From Hungatella sp. UBA3048 (lineage in GTDB: Bacteria; Bacillota; Clostridia; Lachnospirales; Lachnospiraceae): a DNA stretch of 64,000 nucleotides. Made by a program: the position numbers and the translations under genes. The DNA lies in the NCBI GenBank assembly GCA_002367105.1, contig DFCS01000051.1:101786-165785 (forward strand), written 5' to 3'. Positions 1 to 8,750 of the stretch are shown here, one piece after another. Each line of letters starts with the position of its first letter. Position 1 is the first letter of the stretch. Under the pieces are notes generated by a model. The model saw only the letters and a program-made list of their open reading frames with translations, was not told the origin of the DNA and did not search any database.

Positions 1-1328
1 CAGGACCAACAACAGGTAAAGCCACAGCTATGACCATCTCCTGGTATCTTCTTTTTTTCGTCTGAAAGAGTGCAGCTATACCCTTCTCTGTACAGGCAGG
101 AGGTAGGCTCGGAATTAAATGTACCGTTTCCCTGGTTGTTTTCTGACTGTTGTTCCTGGGCCTTCTCCTGCCTTTCCTTTTCCGCCATCTGCTCTATGTA
201 CTCATCAATCTGCTTCCTGACATAGTTTACAAACTTCTGGAAAAGACAGATTCCAAGGTCCTCATCACCACGGGAAAACTCAATGATTTCAGCACCCACC
301 GACACTTCCACATCATTATCAATCACTATGGTTTCTCGCCCGTAATGGAATAATTTAAGCATTCTAATGATTTCTTCATCTCTGATTCCATAAAACAGAC
401 CACCGTGAAATAGCATCCCTGCGTTTTCTTGAACAAACCACCAGGCGAACATGGTGACGTGCCGATCAGAGGCCCTGGGGATACCTGCAAGGCTGTAGGA
501 TTCGTCTACCTTGCTATCATCATCTGGATTATAAAATCCTGACTCCAGTTGTGGCAGGATTTCTTGCCCTGCTTCTTCCGCCTTCTCCTGTTCCAGATCG
601 TACCTTCGTTCAAAACCTTCAAAGTCACTGCAAGTCTCGCATTCATTCCCTCCGTCTAAGGCCAACTCGTGCCGGCAGCTGTCGCAAGGAATACTGCCGT
701 CATCATCGTTTATCTGTTGCGATATCGCAACGCTCTCCAGCCCATCAGACAGCATATCCTCCACATTAATTTCAAAGGTCTGCTTCTGAGAGATCATCGG
801 AATCGGCTGCTGATCTGGTGGCAATGCATAAGGAAAATCTATTTCTATTTCCATCTGCCCTGGAAGCTCTATGTATGGTACTTCCTTTGGTTTCCGCAGG
901 CTACGGATATCCTCTACCCTGTCCCCAGGTCTTACCTGTTCCAGCTGTTCATCTTCCAGGTAAAGCATTTCCTGCAGCTGGCTCTTCCCAAAGGCCCTGT
1001 ATTCTTCCCGGATATTGGGGCTGTTCCCGTTTTCAGAAAATCGATCATTCATGGACATGTACCGACTGGCCGTGCTCTTGCTTATTCCATATTCTGCTTT
1101 GGCAAAATCCCAGACGGTCTCATACTCCTCTTCCTTAAACAGTTCCCGGTCCCTGACGCATTTTAAGTAAAAGCCGATGGCGATAAAAGAACGGGCAGCC
1201 GTCGTAATATTTGCTTTAATAAATGTCTTGGCATCTTCAAGACTGATATGTCCCTCATACCAGAATGAAAATTTTGGTTTATTCTCTTCTGGTTCAACCT
1301 GCGTAGTAACAGGCTCCATTTCTTCCAT
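1..1328 (-). CDS. Phage protein, DUF3102-like N-terminus, partial
   Basis: An open frame of about 440 codons runs off the left edge of the window. It starts at an ATG (1326-1328) with AGGAGG seven bases upstream. The N-terminal 110 residues (SLEDAKTFIKANI, then a Trp-Asp-Phe and KSTASRYMSM stretch) resemble DUF3102-type proteins of phages and ICEs, where a winged-helix-like segment is followed by variable sequence. The middle carries two Cys pairs (CDSCRHE, CETC) and the visible end has more Cys (CGFTCCW), so zinc binding is likely. It lies 13 bp downstream of the replication-organiser gene and is probably cotranscribed with it. The molecular role is unknown; a DNA-binding replication or partition role is only a guess. 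Confidence 0.7.
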   Translation of the reverse strand, partial: MEEMEPVTTQVEPEENKPKFSFWYEGHISLEDAKTFIKANITTAARSFIAIGFYLKCVRDRELFKEEEYETVWDFAKAEYGISKSTASRYMSMNDRFSENGNSPNIREEYRAFGKSQLQEMLYLEDEQLEQVRPGDRVEDIRSLRKPKEVPYIELPGQMEIEIDFPYALPPDQQPIPMISQKQTFEINVEDMLSDGLESVAISQQINDDDGSIPCDSCRHELALDGGNECETCSDFEGFERRYDLEQEKAEEAGQEILPQLESGFYNPDDDSKVDESYSLAGIPRASDRHVTMFAWWFVQENAGMLFHGGLFYGIRDEEIIRMLKLFHYGRETIVIDNDVEVSVGAEIIEFSRGDEDLGICLFQKFVNYVRKQIDEYIEQMAEKERQEKAQEQQSENNQGNGTFNSEPTSCLYREGYSCTLSDEKKKIPGDGHSCGFTCCWS

Positions 1329-1341
1329 GGTCAATCCTCCT

Positions 1342-2244
1342 TTAATTTTTCCCCAATTCTGATAACGAAGCGTTGACAATTGCATCATAATCCGTTTCCC
1401 GTTGTGGAAAACTCTGGAACTGATTTCTCTTTGGTTCTTCCTTTTTTGGTGGTCTTGCGGAATCTTGGGCTCTGCTTATCCAACCATTAATGAATTTATT
1501 AATCCCACGATTCGTCTTTCTGTTTGACTTATGGGTATCAAGCCAACCAATCATCTTACGAAATTCCTGATCTATATCAACAGCAGGATACAGTTCCCGG
1601 TACCTTTGGATTTCTTGTGTACAAACTGGATAATAAGTCCCATCATTCAAAATTAGTTCATACACCGCTTCCTGCCTGGTGCTTTCCAAAAGCTCCGGGC
1701 TTATCTCTTTACTTTTATTTTCTTTACTTTCCTTTACTTTACTTTCCTTTAGGGATAATTCCTGGGAAGTATCAGAGTTTTTCCCGGAATAATCATCGTT
1801 ATTCCCTGATTTATTCAAAAATGAGTTCACTTTAATAAAGGGTTCCGTTTTTTCTTCTGGAAGAATCCAGAAACCCTCTATTACAATAGGATTCTTTTTC
1901 GCGCGTTCTTTCACGGCTAACTGGAATCGTTTCTGTATTCCGGCTGAGGTCAAGACAGCGTCCGATTGGAAAAGTTTATTATCAAACAGTGACCGTTCCA
2001 ATAAGAATTTCAAGACCTGCATTACCTTATCTGAACTCATTTTCAAATCATCCGATATTAGATATGCAGAATCATCATTAAATCGGATGTAGTATCCTGA
2101 TCGGTAGATCTCACATAACAGATATATATAGACTGCAATACCGTCCACGCCATACCTTGCCTTCAGGATCTTTATTTTAGGGTCGGAAAAAAAGTCTATG
2201 TCAAACGGAAAGTAGTCAATACCCTCCTTCTGGGGTCTTGGCAT
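1342..2244 (-). CDS. Phage replication organiser-like protein (DUF4373/Lin1244-like N-terminal domain)
   Basis: 300 residues from the ATG at 2244; a GTG at 2256 in the same frame is the alternative start. The N-terminus (RPQKEGIDYFPFDIDFFSD followed by an Arg-Tyr-Gly-Val-Asp-Gly helix) matches the Lin1244/Lin1753-type domain found at the front of phage DnaD-like replication initiators. The middle is a Ser/Lys/Glu-rich linker. The C-terminal 80 residues (WLDTHKSNRKTNRGINKFINGWI) resemble the end of phage replication organisers that recruit helicase. Family knowledge suggests it opens the phage origin or loads replisome parts. A separate 16-codon frame with a better ribosome site starts at 2266 and overlaps this start, so translation may be coupled. 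Confidence 0.75.
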   Translation of the reverse strand: MPRPQKEGIDYFPFDIDFFSDPKIKILKARYGVDGIAVYIYLLCEIYRSGYYIRFNDDSAYLISDDLKMSSDKVMQVLKFLLERSLFDNKLFQSDAVLTSAGIQKRFQLAVKERAKKNPIVIEGFWILPEEKTEPFIKVNSFLNKSGNNDDYSGKNSDTSQELSLKESKVKESKENKSKEISPELLESTRQEAVYELILNDGTYYPVCTQEIQRYRELYPAVDIDQEFRKMIGWLDTHKSNRKTNRGINKFINGWISRAQDSARPPKKEEPKRNQFQSFPQRETDYDAIVNASLSELGKN

Positions 2245-2267
2245 GGTGTGACTCACCTACTTCCATT

Positions 2268-2304
2268 TAAAAATCCTCCGCTGCCCACTGAAAGACAGCG
2301 GAGG
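2268..2304 (-). terminator. Intrinsic terminator inside the phage early operon
   Basis: Nine-base arms CCTCCGCTG (2275-2283) and CAGCGGAGG (2296-2304) form a perfect stem with a 12-base loop. On the minus strand the stem is followed by ATTTTT. The downstream arm ends in GGAGG, the ribosome site of a short frame starting at 2266, so stem formation would both stop transcription and hide a ribosome site. Confidence 0.75.
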
Positions 2305-2356
2305 GTAATACACTGGTTTTAGATTCGTGACATATAAAACCGTGGAGGTAACAATA

Positions 2357-3100
2357 TTAGCCGATTATAGTAATTTCATTTTTGATTGCCCGAATCATAT
2401 CAGACAGATGTTCTGCCAGGAATACTTTGATATTGGAAATGGCTTCATTCTTCCAAATGCCACCCTCAGCCTCTACAATTTTAAAAGACGGGACTTCCTT
2501 ATCTCCAATCCGGAATACAAACTTACTGGCCGGCTGTTCCACTTCCTGGAATGTACGGTAAGGAATCAGTTCTACTGGGTTAGGTACAATTACGTCTGCT
2601 TTTGTTGCAATTCCTGTGGTCATAGTTGCAACCTGAGAACAGCCATCATCAGAATAGGCCTGTCCATTCTTCTTTTCAATATTACCGACTGCCTTTAATA
2701 CCAACTCAAGATCATCATTCTTTTGGAAATTGGCCTGCAGTTCAATCATCATGCGTTCCTGTTCGTACCACTGGTCAAAATGAAACTCTGATGTTTCCGC
2801 ATTGACTTCAAACAGCACTTCTCTTTCCCTTTCCTTATCAAGAGCAGACATTAAGCGAACCTGGGTGGGGCCTACGATATGTATGATCATGCTGCCAGGG
2901 AATTCTTTGTTGCACTGGTGAATATAGTCTACCAGGGAAGTAAGAGTGGCCGCCTGGATCTTAGCTGCCTTTGGCTGCTTATCATAGCGGGTCAGACTCT
3001 TGTCTGCATAAGTTCTTCCGTTAATCTCTAAAACCTCTGTCTTTTCAGCTTCAATGCTCAGGCCTACAATGTACTGCAATGCTTCTCTTAAATTTTCCAT
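2357..3100 (-). CDS. DUF2303-like (YfdQ-type) phage protein
   Basis: 247 residues. The layout fits the DUF2303 family typified by E. coli prophage YfdQ: an early EINGRTYADKS segment, a TLTSLVDYIHQ helix, a Trp-containing stretch near residue 110, an acidic NDDLELVLKAVGNI segment, and a late VELIPYRTFQEVEQP strand region ending in EAEGGIWKNEA. Biochemical function of the family is unknown, but members sit in phage recombination/replication clusters, as here, 24 bp downstream of a replication-terminator-like gene. The family assignment is from memory of the pattern, not a search. Confidence 0.6.
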   Translation of the reverse strand: MENLREALQYIVGLSIEAEKTEVLEINGRTYADKSLTRYDKQPKAAKIQAATLTSLVDYIHQCNKEFPGSMIIHIVGPTQVRLMSALDKEREREVLFEVNAETSEFHFDQWYEQERMMIELQANFQKNDDLELVLKAVGNIEKKNGQAYSDDGCSQVATMTTGIATKADVIVPNPVELIPYRTFQEVEQPASKFVFRIGDKEVPSFKIVEAEGGIWKNEAISNIKVFLAEHLSDMIRAIKNEITIIG

Positions 3101-3124
3101 GTTATGGTTCTCCTTTTCTATTTT

Positions 3125-3556
3125 CTAATTTGCTTCTCTTAAATTAATTGGTTTCTGGTTCAGTGTAGGTTCAATGATCTCTCCTGTTTCCGGGTCAAAT
3201 GGCCTGGACTGAGGCGGGATCTCTTCGGTTGCTACAGCATAAGATTCCCCGGCAACCCGTACCGGCTGCTGGTTACTGCCGTACTCATTCATCTCAATCC
3301 GACCCGTCTTCAAATCCTGGCCTACAAGCATCATCGTTTCATCTGCCAGAGGCGGGGCCAGAGCCACATTAACTCCTAGTGAGGTTTTCACATGCCGTCT
3401 GCTTTTGTCCGGCTTAAATGTCAGAGTGATTGTGACCTTACGGGCTTTTTCTGGATCGGTATTGGGATCCATGATATTTCTTGCCACCTGTGCCATGGCG
3501 AGATTGGCCCTTTCTAACAATGCTCCACACCCCATACTGTCAAGGCTGATTCCCAT
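3125..3556 (-). CDS. Phage 'replication terminator' family protein
   Basis: 143 residues. The start GALLERANLAMAQVARNIM, then DPNTDPEKARKVTITLTFKP, is the signature of a small phage family commonly annotated as replication terminator protein in Firmicutes prophages. The second half is Pro/Glu-rich and ends in a conserved-looking FDPETGEII segment. It sits between the HerA-like ATPase and the DUF2303-like gene in one leftward operon. The family name is historical and I see no evidence for actual fork arrest. Confidence 0.65.
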   Translation of the reverse strand: MGISLDSMGCGALLERANLAMAQVARNIMDPNTDPEKARKVTITLTFKPDKSRRHVKTSLGVNVALAPPLADETMMLVGQDLKTGRIEMNEYGSNQQPVRVAGESYAVATEEIPPQSRPFDPETGEIIEPTLNQKPINLREAN

Positions 3557-3575
3557 CTTTGTCTCCTCCTTTCTA

Positions 3576-5129
3576 CTATATTAAATATCTATCAACCAAA
3601 CCTGTAATATCACAATCAGTCTCCTGATTCCAAATATCCCAGAAATCGATTGTCCTTGATAAAGGACGTTCCTTTGCCAGCTCCACCTGAATTTTCAGGG
3701 GGATAGGAACAGCGTCCCCTATAATTAGCACCTCACCGGGATTAAACATGGTCACAGAATCGATGATCTTATCATCACCGTCCGGCAGCATTCCCTTGAT
3801 CATGCTCTTGTCATTTTCGTTATTCAGTTTCGAGACAATGAAATTTGCACACTGAGCGACAATGGTTTTATTAAGCTCCGACGGCCTCTGTGTGGCAGGG
3901 ATTAAGGTAATCCCAAACTTACGTCCCTCTTTTGCAATATCCTCAAATATCTCCACCATGCGCCGCTGACTGGCTGACAGTTGGAAGTTGTCCGGAATAT
4001 AGACATGGGCTTCATCACACACCATCGTGACGGGCCGGATCTCATTGATATCCTGCAGTCTTTGAATGTCAAAAATCATCCTGGATATTACTCCGATAAT
4101 AGGAAGGGCTACATCATGGGGCACACCAGAAAGATCAATATTTTTTACGGGTTTTTCATTTCCAAGAATCGCTTCTAGTGCAGTATATAAATAACTCTGC
4201 AGCTCATCATGAAACAAAAAACTGTACCGGCTATCCATGAGCCTGTCCTTTAAAATATTGATGGTGCTTGTTAGTTTCCCGTAATACTCGCCCTTTGTCG
4301 TCTTGGCCGTTCCAGCCTTATCTCCGGTCTTGTAATACTCACCGGTATAAACTTCCTGATTATCTAAGCACTCCATTTCTGATATCAGACGCTGATAGTT
4401 AAAATAGACCGGCTTATTCTCCCTTCCGTCCGGGCACACCGCATAATAGCATTTCCTCAGCGCAGTCATAACTGTGGTTGCTGACTCCTCCCGAATTCTT
4501 AGGATATTACTGACAATATCATTGAACCCAAACATCCAGATAGGAAACGGGAATTCTTCCCCTATTTTGATATTTGATGCATAGGACAGTTGGCTGTATT
4601 CCCCATGAATATCAAATACTACAATATTTGTGCCAGGAAGTTTCCCGGCCTCTTCCAGAATCTTTGCAACGGTTTCCGACTTTCCGGATCCAGTATTCCC
4701 TACGATGCAGGCATGGCGCTGAAAAAACTTGTTTCCGTTCACCCAGGCCACGCGATCATAGGCTGTATATTTTCCGATCAGGAAACATTCTGACACATGA
4801 GTAGCAAGCATATCGGAAAATTCATGTTCCTTAATTTTCTGTATCGTTACACTTGTTGTTGGATACTCATCAATTGCTTTCACAAACCGCCTGCCTTTGA
4901 GGCTCCCGATGATGGAGCATTCAATGGTTTTTATCCCGGTTATCTCTCCCAGGAAGTCCACCTCACCAATCCGCTCCTCCGTATCCGTATCTGTAAGCCC
5001 AGAAACCATTGTGACCAAATTGACCTTACCATCTGATACGGACAACAGGTCATTGATACGGATGTCTTTAAACTCTGACTGATTCGTCCTGATCTGGACG
5101 CTGTCACTTAATATTTTTACCAGTTTCAT
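3576..5129 (-). CDS. HerA/DUF87-type ATP-dependent DNA translocase
   Basis: 517 residues from the ATG at 5129 (AAAGGTG upstream, 4 bp after the stop of the nuclease gene); an upstream in-frame start at 5156 would overlap that gene and lacks a better ribosome site. A beta-rich N-terminal 100 residues fits a HAS-barrel. Then come the Walker A GNTGSGKSE, a DIHGEYSQL segment typical of HerA/DUF87, the Walker B VCDEAHVY and an ATQRPSEL sensor. HerA-family hexamers push DNA toward a partner nuclease (NurA in archaea). Here the adjacent PD-(D/E)XK nuclease is the obvious partner, so the pair probably resects phage DNA ends for recombination. Confidence 0.8.
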   Translation of the reverse strand: MKLVKILSDSVQIRTNQSEFKDIRINDLLSVSDGKVNLVTMVSGLTDTDTEERIGEVDFLGEITGIKTIECSIIGSLKGRRFVKAIDEYPTTSVTIQKIKEHEFSDMLATHVSECFLIGKYTAYDRVAWVNGNKFFQRHACIVGNTGSGKSETVAKILEEAGKLPGTNIVVFDIHGEYSQLSYASNIKIGEEFPFPIWMFGFNDIVSNILRIREESATTVMTALRKCYYAVCPDGRENKPVYFNYQRLISEMECLDNQEVYTGEYYKTGDKAGTAKTTKGEYYGKLTSTINILKDRLMDSRYSFLFHDELQSYLYTALEAILGNEKPVKNIDLSGVPHDVALPIIGVISRMIFDIQRLQDINEIRPVTMVCDEAHVYIPDNFQLSASQRRMVEIFEDIAKEGRKFGITLIPATQRPSELNKTIVAQCANFIVSKLNNENDKSMIKGMLPDGDDKIIDSVTMFNPGEVLIIGDAVPIPLKIQVELAKERPLSRTIDFWDIWNQETDCDITGLVDRYLI

Positions 5130-5133
5130 CTTT

Positions 5134-5874
5134 TCACCTTTCCAGCAACAACTCATTATAGTTTCTGATCGTTGCTGCCTTTACAGATTTGCAGTAATCG
5201 CATTGGCCACAATACTCTGGTTCCACAATTCCCTGTTTCACCATAATATAATGACCCATCTGTTCTGCTATTTCATCCAGAGCTGCATCCAGGGTGGATT
5301 GAGGAATCTGAAAAATATCCAGATCCGTTACACGCTCCTTAGTTGCTACTGCCAAATAAAAAGGAAGTCTCTCACCAGTCTGTGCCTCAACTCCGGCTTG
5401 GTAGACTGCTCCCTGCAGATCATATCTCCAAAGGGGCAGGTTTTTAAAATTCGCTACCACCTTCAAATCTGCAATGCAAACACCTTCTAAATAGCTGTCC
5501 ATTTTCATCTTCCACAGAGCACCGAACATCTCAAAAACAAGAATCTTCTGCTTCTCTCCACTCATGAACTGCATAAAGAGAGGATCTGTCTTTACCCTTC
5601 CAATAATTTCATTGGCTTTCCGGAATTCACTCCGGAGCTCTTTCTTTCTTGTGAAGAGCTCCGGATTTTCTCTCATAAATTCCGGTAGGGTGCCTTCAAA
5701 ATAGGAATCCACAAAGGATCCTACCAAAAGGGCTTTTGTCATTGGCTGCTGATATTCGCCTCTGATATTCGCAACAGCCATGGCTTCACACTTCATAAAA
5801 TCTTTATACTGAGAAACAGAAAAGTAATTCTCGCTTGCTTTCTGGCTGTAATAATTCTCTGACGTCAATATCAT
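5134..5874 (-). CDS. PD-(D/E)XK exonuclease (DUF3799/RecE/Cas4-like)
   Basis: 246 residues. The nuclease core can be read directly: GSFVDSYFEG (helix with the acidic residue), KMDSYLEG followed by ADLKV (motif II/III Asp...Asp-Leu-Lys), then YDLQGAVYQAGV, the QxxxY motif. The C-terminus has CGQCDYC, which with an upstream Cys could hold an iron-sulphur cluster as in Cas4/AddB-type nucleases, though only three Cys are close together. It is the fourth gene of a tight leftward block (11 bp after the 5886 gene, 4 bp before the HerA-like ATPase). The likely role is end resection for phage homologous recombination. Confidence 0.8.
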   Translation of the reverse strand: MILTSENYYSQKASENYFSVSQYKDFMKCEAMAVANIRGEYQQPMTKALLVGSFVDSYFEGTLPEFMRENPELFTRKKELRSEFRKANEIIGRVKTDPLFMQFMSGEKQKILVFEMFGALWKMKMDSYLEGVCIADLKVVANFKNLPLWRYDLQGAVYQAGVEAQTGERLPFYLAVATKERVTDLDIFQIPQSTLDAALDEIAEQMGHYIMVKQGIVEPEYCGQCDYCKSVKAATIRNYNELLLER

Positions 5875-5885
5875 TTTTGCACCCC

Positions 5886-6845
5886 TTACTTAAATGGTGT
5901 TTTCTGGTTTTCGTCCGGTATAAAAGCCGGATCAATTTCCTCCTGGCCAGCTGGTTCAGAATTCTGTTCGCCTTTAGCCTTTGGGGTAGCGTCTGGGGAT
6001 TTCTCTGACTTTTTCCCTGTCTTTCCTTTTGTCTCCTTAAAAGGATCTGTAATTTCTGAATTGTCTGCAGTTGCTGCTAATTCAAAATAATCCTCTCGCT
6101 TTGCCATGCCATCTCTTAAAGACTTATAGACATTCTTAAGCCGTACAAAATCATTTTCTGAAAAACTCTCATGGTTACACCCTAAGTATTTTTCAATAGA
6201 AGCCAGAGGAACACTAAAATCATCTTCAAATGCCTTTGACATTTTTCTGACCCGGTCAATTAAAGGCTCTTTGTTTCCTGCTGTTAATGTCTTCATGCAC
6301 TGGTCAACAGCAGAATCAATTACATCGCCAGGGATAACTCCAAGAATACAAGCCCTAAGCCTCCTTGCTCCCTGATTGGCTACCAGTTCATAAATATCTC
6401 TTGGATCTGTCAATGAGATATTTCCCTTCTTGGTGCCGCGGATGTGAGGAACACTAAAGATCTTGGTTTGCCTGGTATTCGTCTCCAAGTCCCAAGCATA
6501 AGCCATCACTTGGCTTTCTCCGTCCTTCTGTTCCAACTCTATAATCCCAAAATCAAGATTTCCCCAGTTTTGTGCCATAGCCTCTGCCAAACGAATGGAA
6601 GGGCCGGTTACCTTGGTGCCCCCTCTTGGGTATTCGTACATAGACTGTTCTGCAAGGCTCTTCCTCTGGCACGCACGAAGAATCCGATTATAACTGTCCA
6701 CCTCATCTCGAGGGAACCTTTTTGCGATCACCATAGCAGCCTGTACTTCCTGGGCCTGGCGAGTCATGACCATTTCAGTTGTGGATCTTCTTCCGGCCTC
6801 CGCAAGGCCAACAGTAGATCCATAAATATTTAATGTGTTTTCCAT
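5886..6845 (-). CDS. Conserved phage recombination-cluster protein, function unknown
   Basis: 319 residues, ATG with AGGAGG upstream. The first 220 residues are well-folded-looking sequence (MVMTRQAQEVQAAMVIAKRF; CQRKSLAEQSMYEY; GPSIRLAEAMAQNWG), and the last 80 are low-complexity Lys/Glu/Pro. The position directly before the exonuclease is where phages usually carry a single-strand annealing protein (RecT, Erf or Sak), so that is a reasonable guess. I do not recognise an annealing-protein motif and leave the function open. Confidence 0.7.
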   Translation of the reverse strand: MENTLNIYGSTVGLAEAGRRSTTEMVMTRQAQEVQAAMVIAKRFPRDEVDSYNRILRACQRKSLAEQSMYEYPRGGTKVTGPSIRLAEAMAQNWGNLDFGIIELEQKDGESQVMAYAWDLETNTRQTKIFSVPHIRGTKKGNISLTDPRDIYELVANQGARRLRACILGVIPGDVIDSAVDQCMKTLTAGNKEPLIDRVRKMSKAFEDDFSVPLASIEKYLGCNHESFSENDFVRLKNVYKSLRDGMAKREDYFELAATADNSEITDPFKETKGKTGKKSEKSPDATPKAKGEQNSEPAGQEEIDPAFIPDENQKTPFK

Positions 6846-6854
6846 AATATCCTC

Positions 6855-7103
6855 CTATCCTACTTTCACAAAATTTCCGGAGTAATACCACTCCTCCACT
6901 TCTTTTGGGCTTTCTTTTATTTCTTCCGGGATATCAACTCCACTTCCCAGAGCATGGGAGTAAGCATCCTCTTTTCTCACAAATATCCCCATCTCTGGCC
7001 CAATGCCTATGTATCCGCTATCAGTCTCCTCTTCCTGGCACCAGCATGATTCTCCCGGATCCAGATTTGCCCCACAGCTGGGACACTTTCTGTAATATGC
7101 CAT
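6855..7103 (-). CDS. Small zinc-ribbon phage protein
   Basis: 82 residues from the ATG at 7103 (GGAGG seven bases upstream); a TTG 15 bases further out is also in frame. CPSCG near residue 7 and CWC near residue 20 form a likely zinc knuckle. The rest is acidic (PEEIKESPKEVEEWYY). First small gene before the recombination block, 9 bp away, and probably cotranscribed. No function known. Confidence 0.65.
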   Translation of the reverse strand: MAYYRKCPSCGANLDPGESCWCQEEETDSGYIGIGPEMGIFVRKEDAYSHALGSGVDIPEEIKESPKEVEEWYYSGNFVKVG

Positions 7104-7151
7104 CTTGATTTCCTCCAATTCTCTATGTATAATAGAGATGAATAATATTTT

Positions 7152-7343
7152 TTATTTGCTGACCTTGGTGGTTGCCGCCACCGGGTCTTTTTTAATTGTC
7201 CGGTTTTTACCAAAAAGCTTACTTACCAATACAAGCTCTTCTTTCGTATCTTCGATTACCAGATAGTTCTCAGCTAATAACCGGTTCTTCGCCATAAGGA
7301 TCTTCTGGTTCCTTGTCGGTTTCGTTGCCTTACTCTTTCCCAT
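7152..7343 (-). CDS. Small basic phage protein (DUF6906-like)
   Basis: 63 residues from the ATG at 7343, which is at the better distance from AGGAGG; the ATG at 7349 is too close. The pattern KPTRNQKILMAKNRLLAENYLVI is cut here to KPTRNQKIL...ENYLVIEDTKEELVLV and ends in KNRTIKK. This matches a small family of Firmicutes phage proteins (DUF6906) with the order K-PT-xQ, N/Y-LV, EL-LV, RTI. Unknown function. It lies between the 59-residue membrane protein and the zinc-ribbon gene. Confidence 0.6.
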   Translation of the reverse strand: MGKSKATKPTRNQKILMAKNRLLAENYLVIEDTKEELVLVSKLFGKNRTIKKDPVAATTKVSK

Positions 7344-7359
7344 TAGCATTCGCCTCCTC

Positions 7360-7539
7360 TCAAAATCGTTCTACAATCATTTCCATCACCTGCAGCACTC
7401 CTAAAACTGTGCAGGCACAAGTCGCTATGTACATCAGACCAACAAATACCCAGGTTAATGCATCTACGGTCCGTTCTGCTAGGTTTTTGCGTCTTGGTCT
7501 TCTCCGACTCGTGACCGGATCATACTTTAAAGATTCCAT
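7360..7539 (-). CDS. 59-residue phage membrane protein
   Basis: An ORF of 60 codons starting with ATG at 7539, AGGAG five bases upstream. The N-terminal 22 residues are strongly basic (TSRRRPRRK), followed by one membrane helix (ALTWVFVGLMYIATCACTVL) and a short tail. The charge pattern predicts the N-terminus stays in the cytoplasm. First gene after the leftward promoter at 7742-7770. Function unknown. Confidence 0.6.
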   Translation of the reverse strand: MESLKYDPVTSRRRPRRKNLAERTVDALTWVFVGLMYIATCACTVLGVLQVMEMIVERF

Positions 7540-7720
7540 AGTCTCCTACTATCCTTTCTTGTATATTCTTTGGACAAAGGCGAACCTATAAAGGCTTAAT
7601 AATACATGAGGTCTACCGCCTATACACCCTCTTGAATCTTACCCGGAAATACTTATGTCTTTTCGCATTCCGACTGCAGACGGTTTCCAATGCACCGACA
7701 ACAACTTCGCTAGTATAATC

Positions 7721-7749
7721 TTGTAAAATTTTCCAATTCTCTTTATACT
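7721..7749 (+). promoter_or_regulatory. Rightward promoter of the 7798 gene
   Basis: TTGTAA (7721-7726), 17-base spacer, TATACT (7744-7749), about 40 bp before the frameshifted gene at 7798. It faces and overlaps the leftward promoter at 7742-7770. Confidence 0.5.
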
Positions 7750-7770
7750 GTACTTACAGGCGCCTACCAA
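7742..7770 (-). promoter_or_regulatory. Leftward phage promoter
   Basis: Read on the minus strand: TTGGTA (7765-7770), 17-base spacer, TATAAA (7742-7747). It would start transcription near 7735 and serve the 7539-to-1 operon. Its -10 overlaps the -10 of a rightward promoter (7721-7749), so the two cannot be open together. Confidence 0.6.
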
Positions 7771-7797
7771 AGCTGAGTACATATACAAGAGGTAGTT

Positions 7798-8419
7798 ATG
7801 GACATTTTAAAATTCTTTAAAGACAACTATTTTAGCTTTACATCTGTGATAGACTTTGTAAAATTTTTGCTTCCTATCTTTACCACTTACTTCATAACAA
7901 AATATTCTGTAAGCAACCCTAAAAAAAGAGAAATTAATCAGCATCAATTTACAAATGTATACTTACCTCTTTACAAGCTTTTCTGTTGCACTAATAAAAA
8001 GAAATTCACTTATGGAGTCGAAACGTTGTTCGGTCCGGTTGTATAACATCCTTCAGGAAAATTATGAATTAGCCTTTCCTCAATTGCACTCTTTGTCAGA
8101 AAATCTAATTTTAGCTATTAACAATAAAAATGGGTATGAGTCCCTTATGATAGAAATTTCTTATCAAATTTCTTTAGATTATGAAATCTTAAAAAAGAAA
8201 TTAGGTTATCCTCATCTAAATCAATGGGAACTGTTTAAGCGTCTCACCTTTATAGATAAAATAAAGAAAATTACAGGTTACATTACAATCATTTATGCCT
8301 TCACGGGCCCATTTATTATAAGTCCAACAGTAGGAACACCAAGAAGTCTCATGTATTATTTAATAGGTCTAGCTGTTATTTCATATATTGGATATAATAT
8401 CGGTAAGTTAAAGTATTAA
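7798..8419 (+). pseudogene. Frameshifted membrane protein gene inside the prophage
   Basis: Two overlapping frames (7798-8046 and 7955-8419) read as one protein broken by a +1 shift. The first frame gives an N-terminal membrane segment (FVKFLLPIFTTYFITK) and continues to NVYLPLYKLF near 7980. The second then carries on plausibly from about 8000 (SVRLYNILQENYELAFPQL) to two hydrophobic C-terminal segments. A loss or gain around the A-rich stretch at 7990-8010 explains the break. Composition is clearly more AT-rich than the neighbours, and it points against the operon around it with its own promoter, as a phage moron would. I do not recognise the family. Confidence 0.6.
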
Positions 8420-8560
8420 TTTTTAATAATGAGGCAAAGAACGAATATATAGCATAATGTCAATTGAAGTCCTCGTTGATAAATCACTGCCTGTATTGAA
8501 CAAAAAATCAGTATAGGCAATACATATTTATACACCTCCACCTTTTACTCCTTCACCTCC

Positions 8561-8734
8561 TCATCGTCTCCCTGGTATCATGACTTCATCCCCAAACACC
8601 CACAGGAGCATTCCATCCTGAAATCTTAAATTTACCATTCCAGCCTCCAAATCAAACTCTATTGCTGCAGCCTCCTGGCCTGTATATTCTGGGTGTACAT
8701 CGGACGCGTATATCACCTTATCACCTGTTTTCAT
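8561..8734 (-). CDS. 57-residue phage protein
   Basis: ATG at 8734 with AGGAGG upstream. The sequence starts MKTGDKVIYASDVHPEY and ends in a run of alternating beta-type residues (NLRFQDGMLLWVFGDEVM), giving a small SH3-like or KOW-like impression. It is encoded 16 bp after the stop of the next upstream small membrane protein. Function unknown. Confidence 0.55.
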   Translation of the reverse strand: MKTGDKVIYASDVHPEYTGQEAAAIEFDLEAGMVNLRFQDGMLLWVFGDEVMIPGRR

Positions 8735-8750
8735 AGTGCTCGTCCTCCTC

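Noticed and set aside
150..1362. Several rightward ORFs of 60-165 codons at the left edge
   Set aside because: All are shadows of the long leftward partial gene 1-1328, which has a good ribosome site and biased codon use.
7608..7738. Minus-strand frame reading VQYKENWKILQDYTSEV and ending RVYRR
   Set aside because: It looks protein-like but begins right after a stop with no ATG, GTG or TTG near the front and no ribosome site; it overlaps the predicted promoter. Kept out of the gene list as a possible relic.
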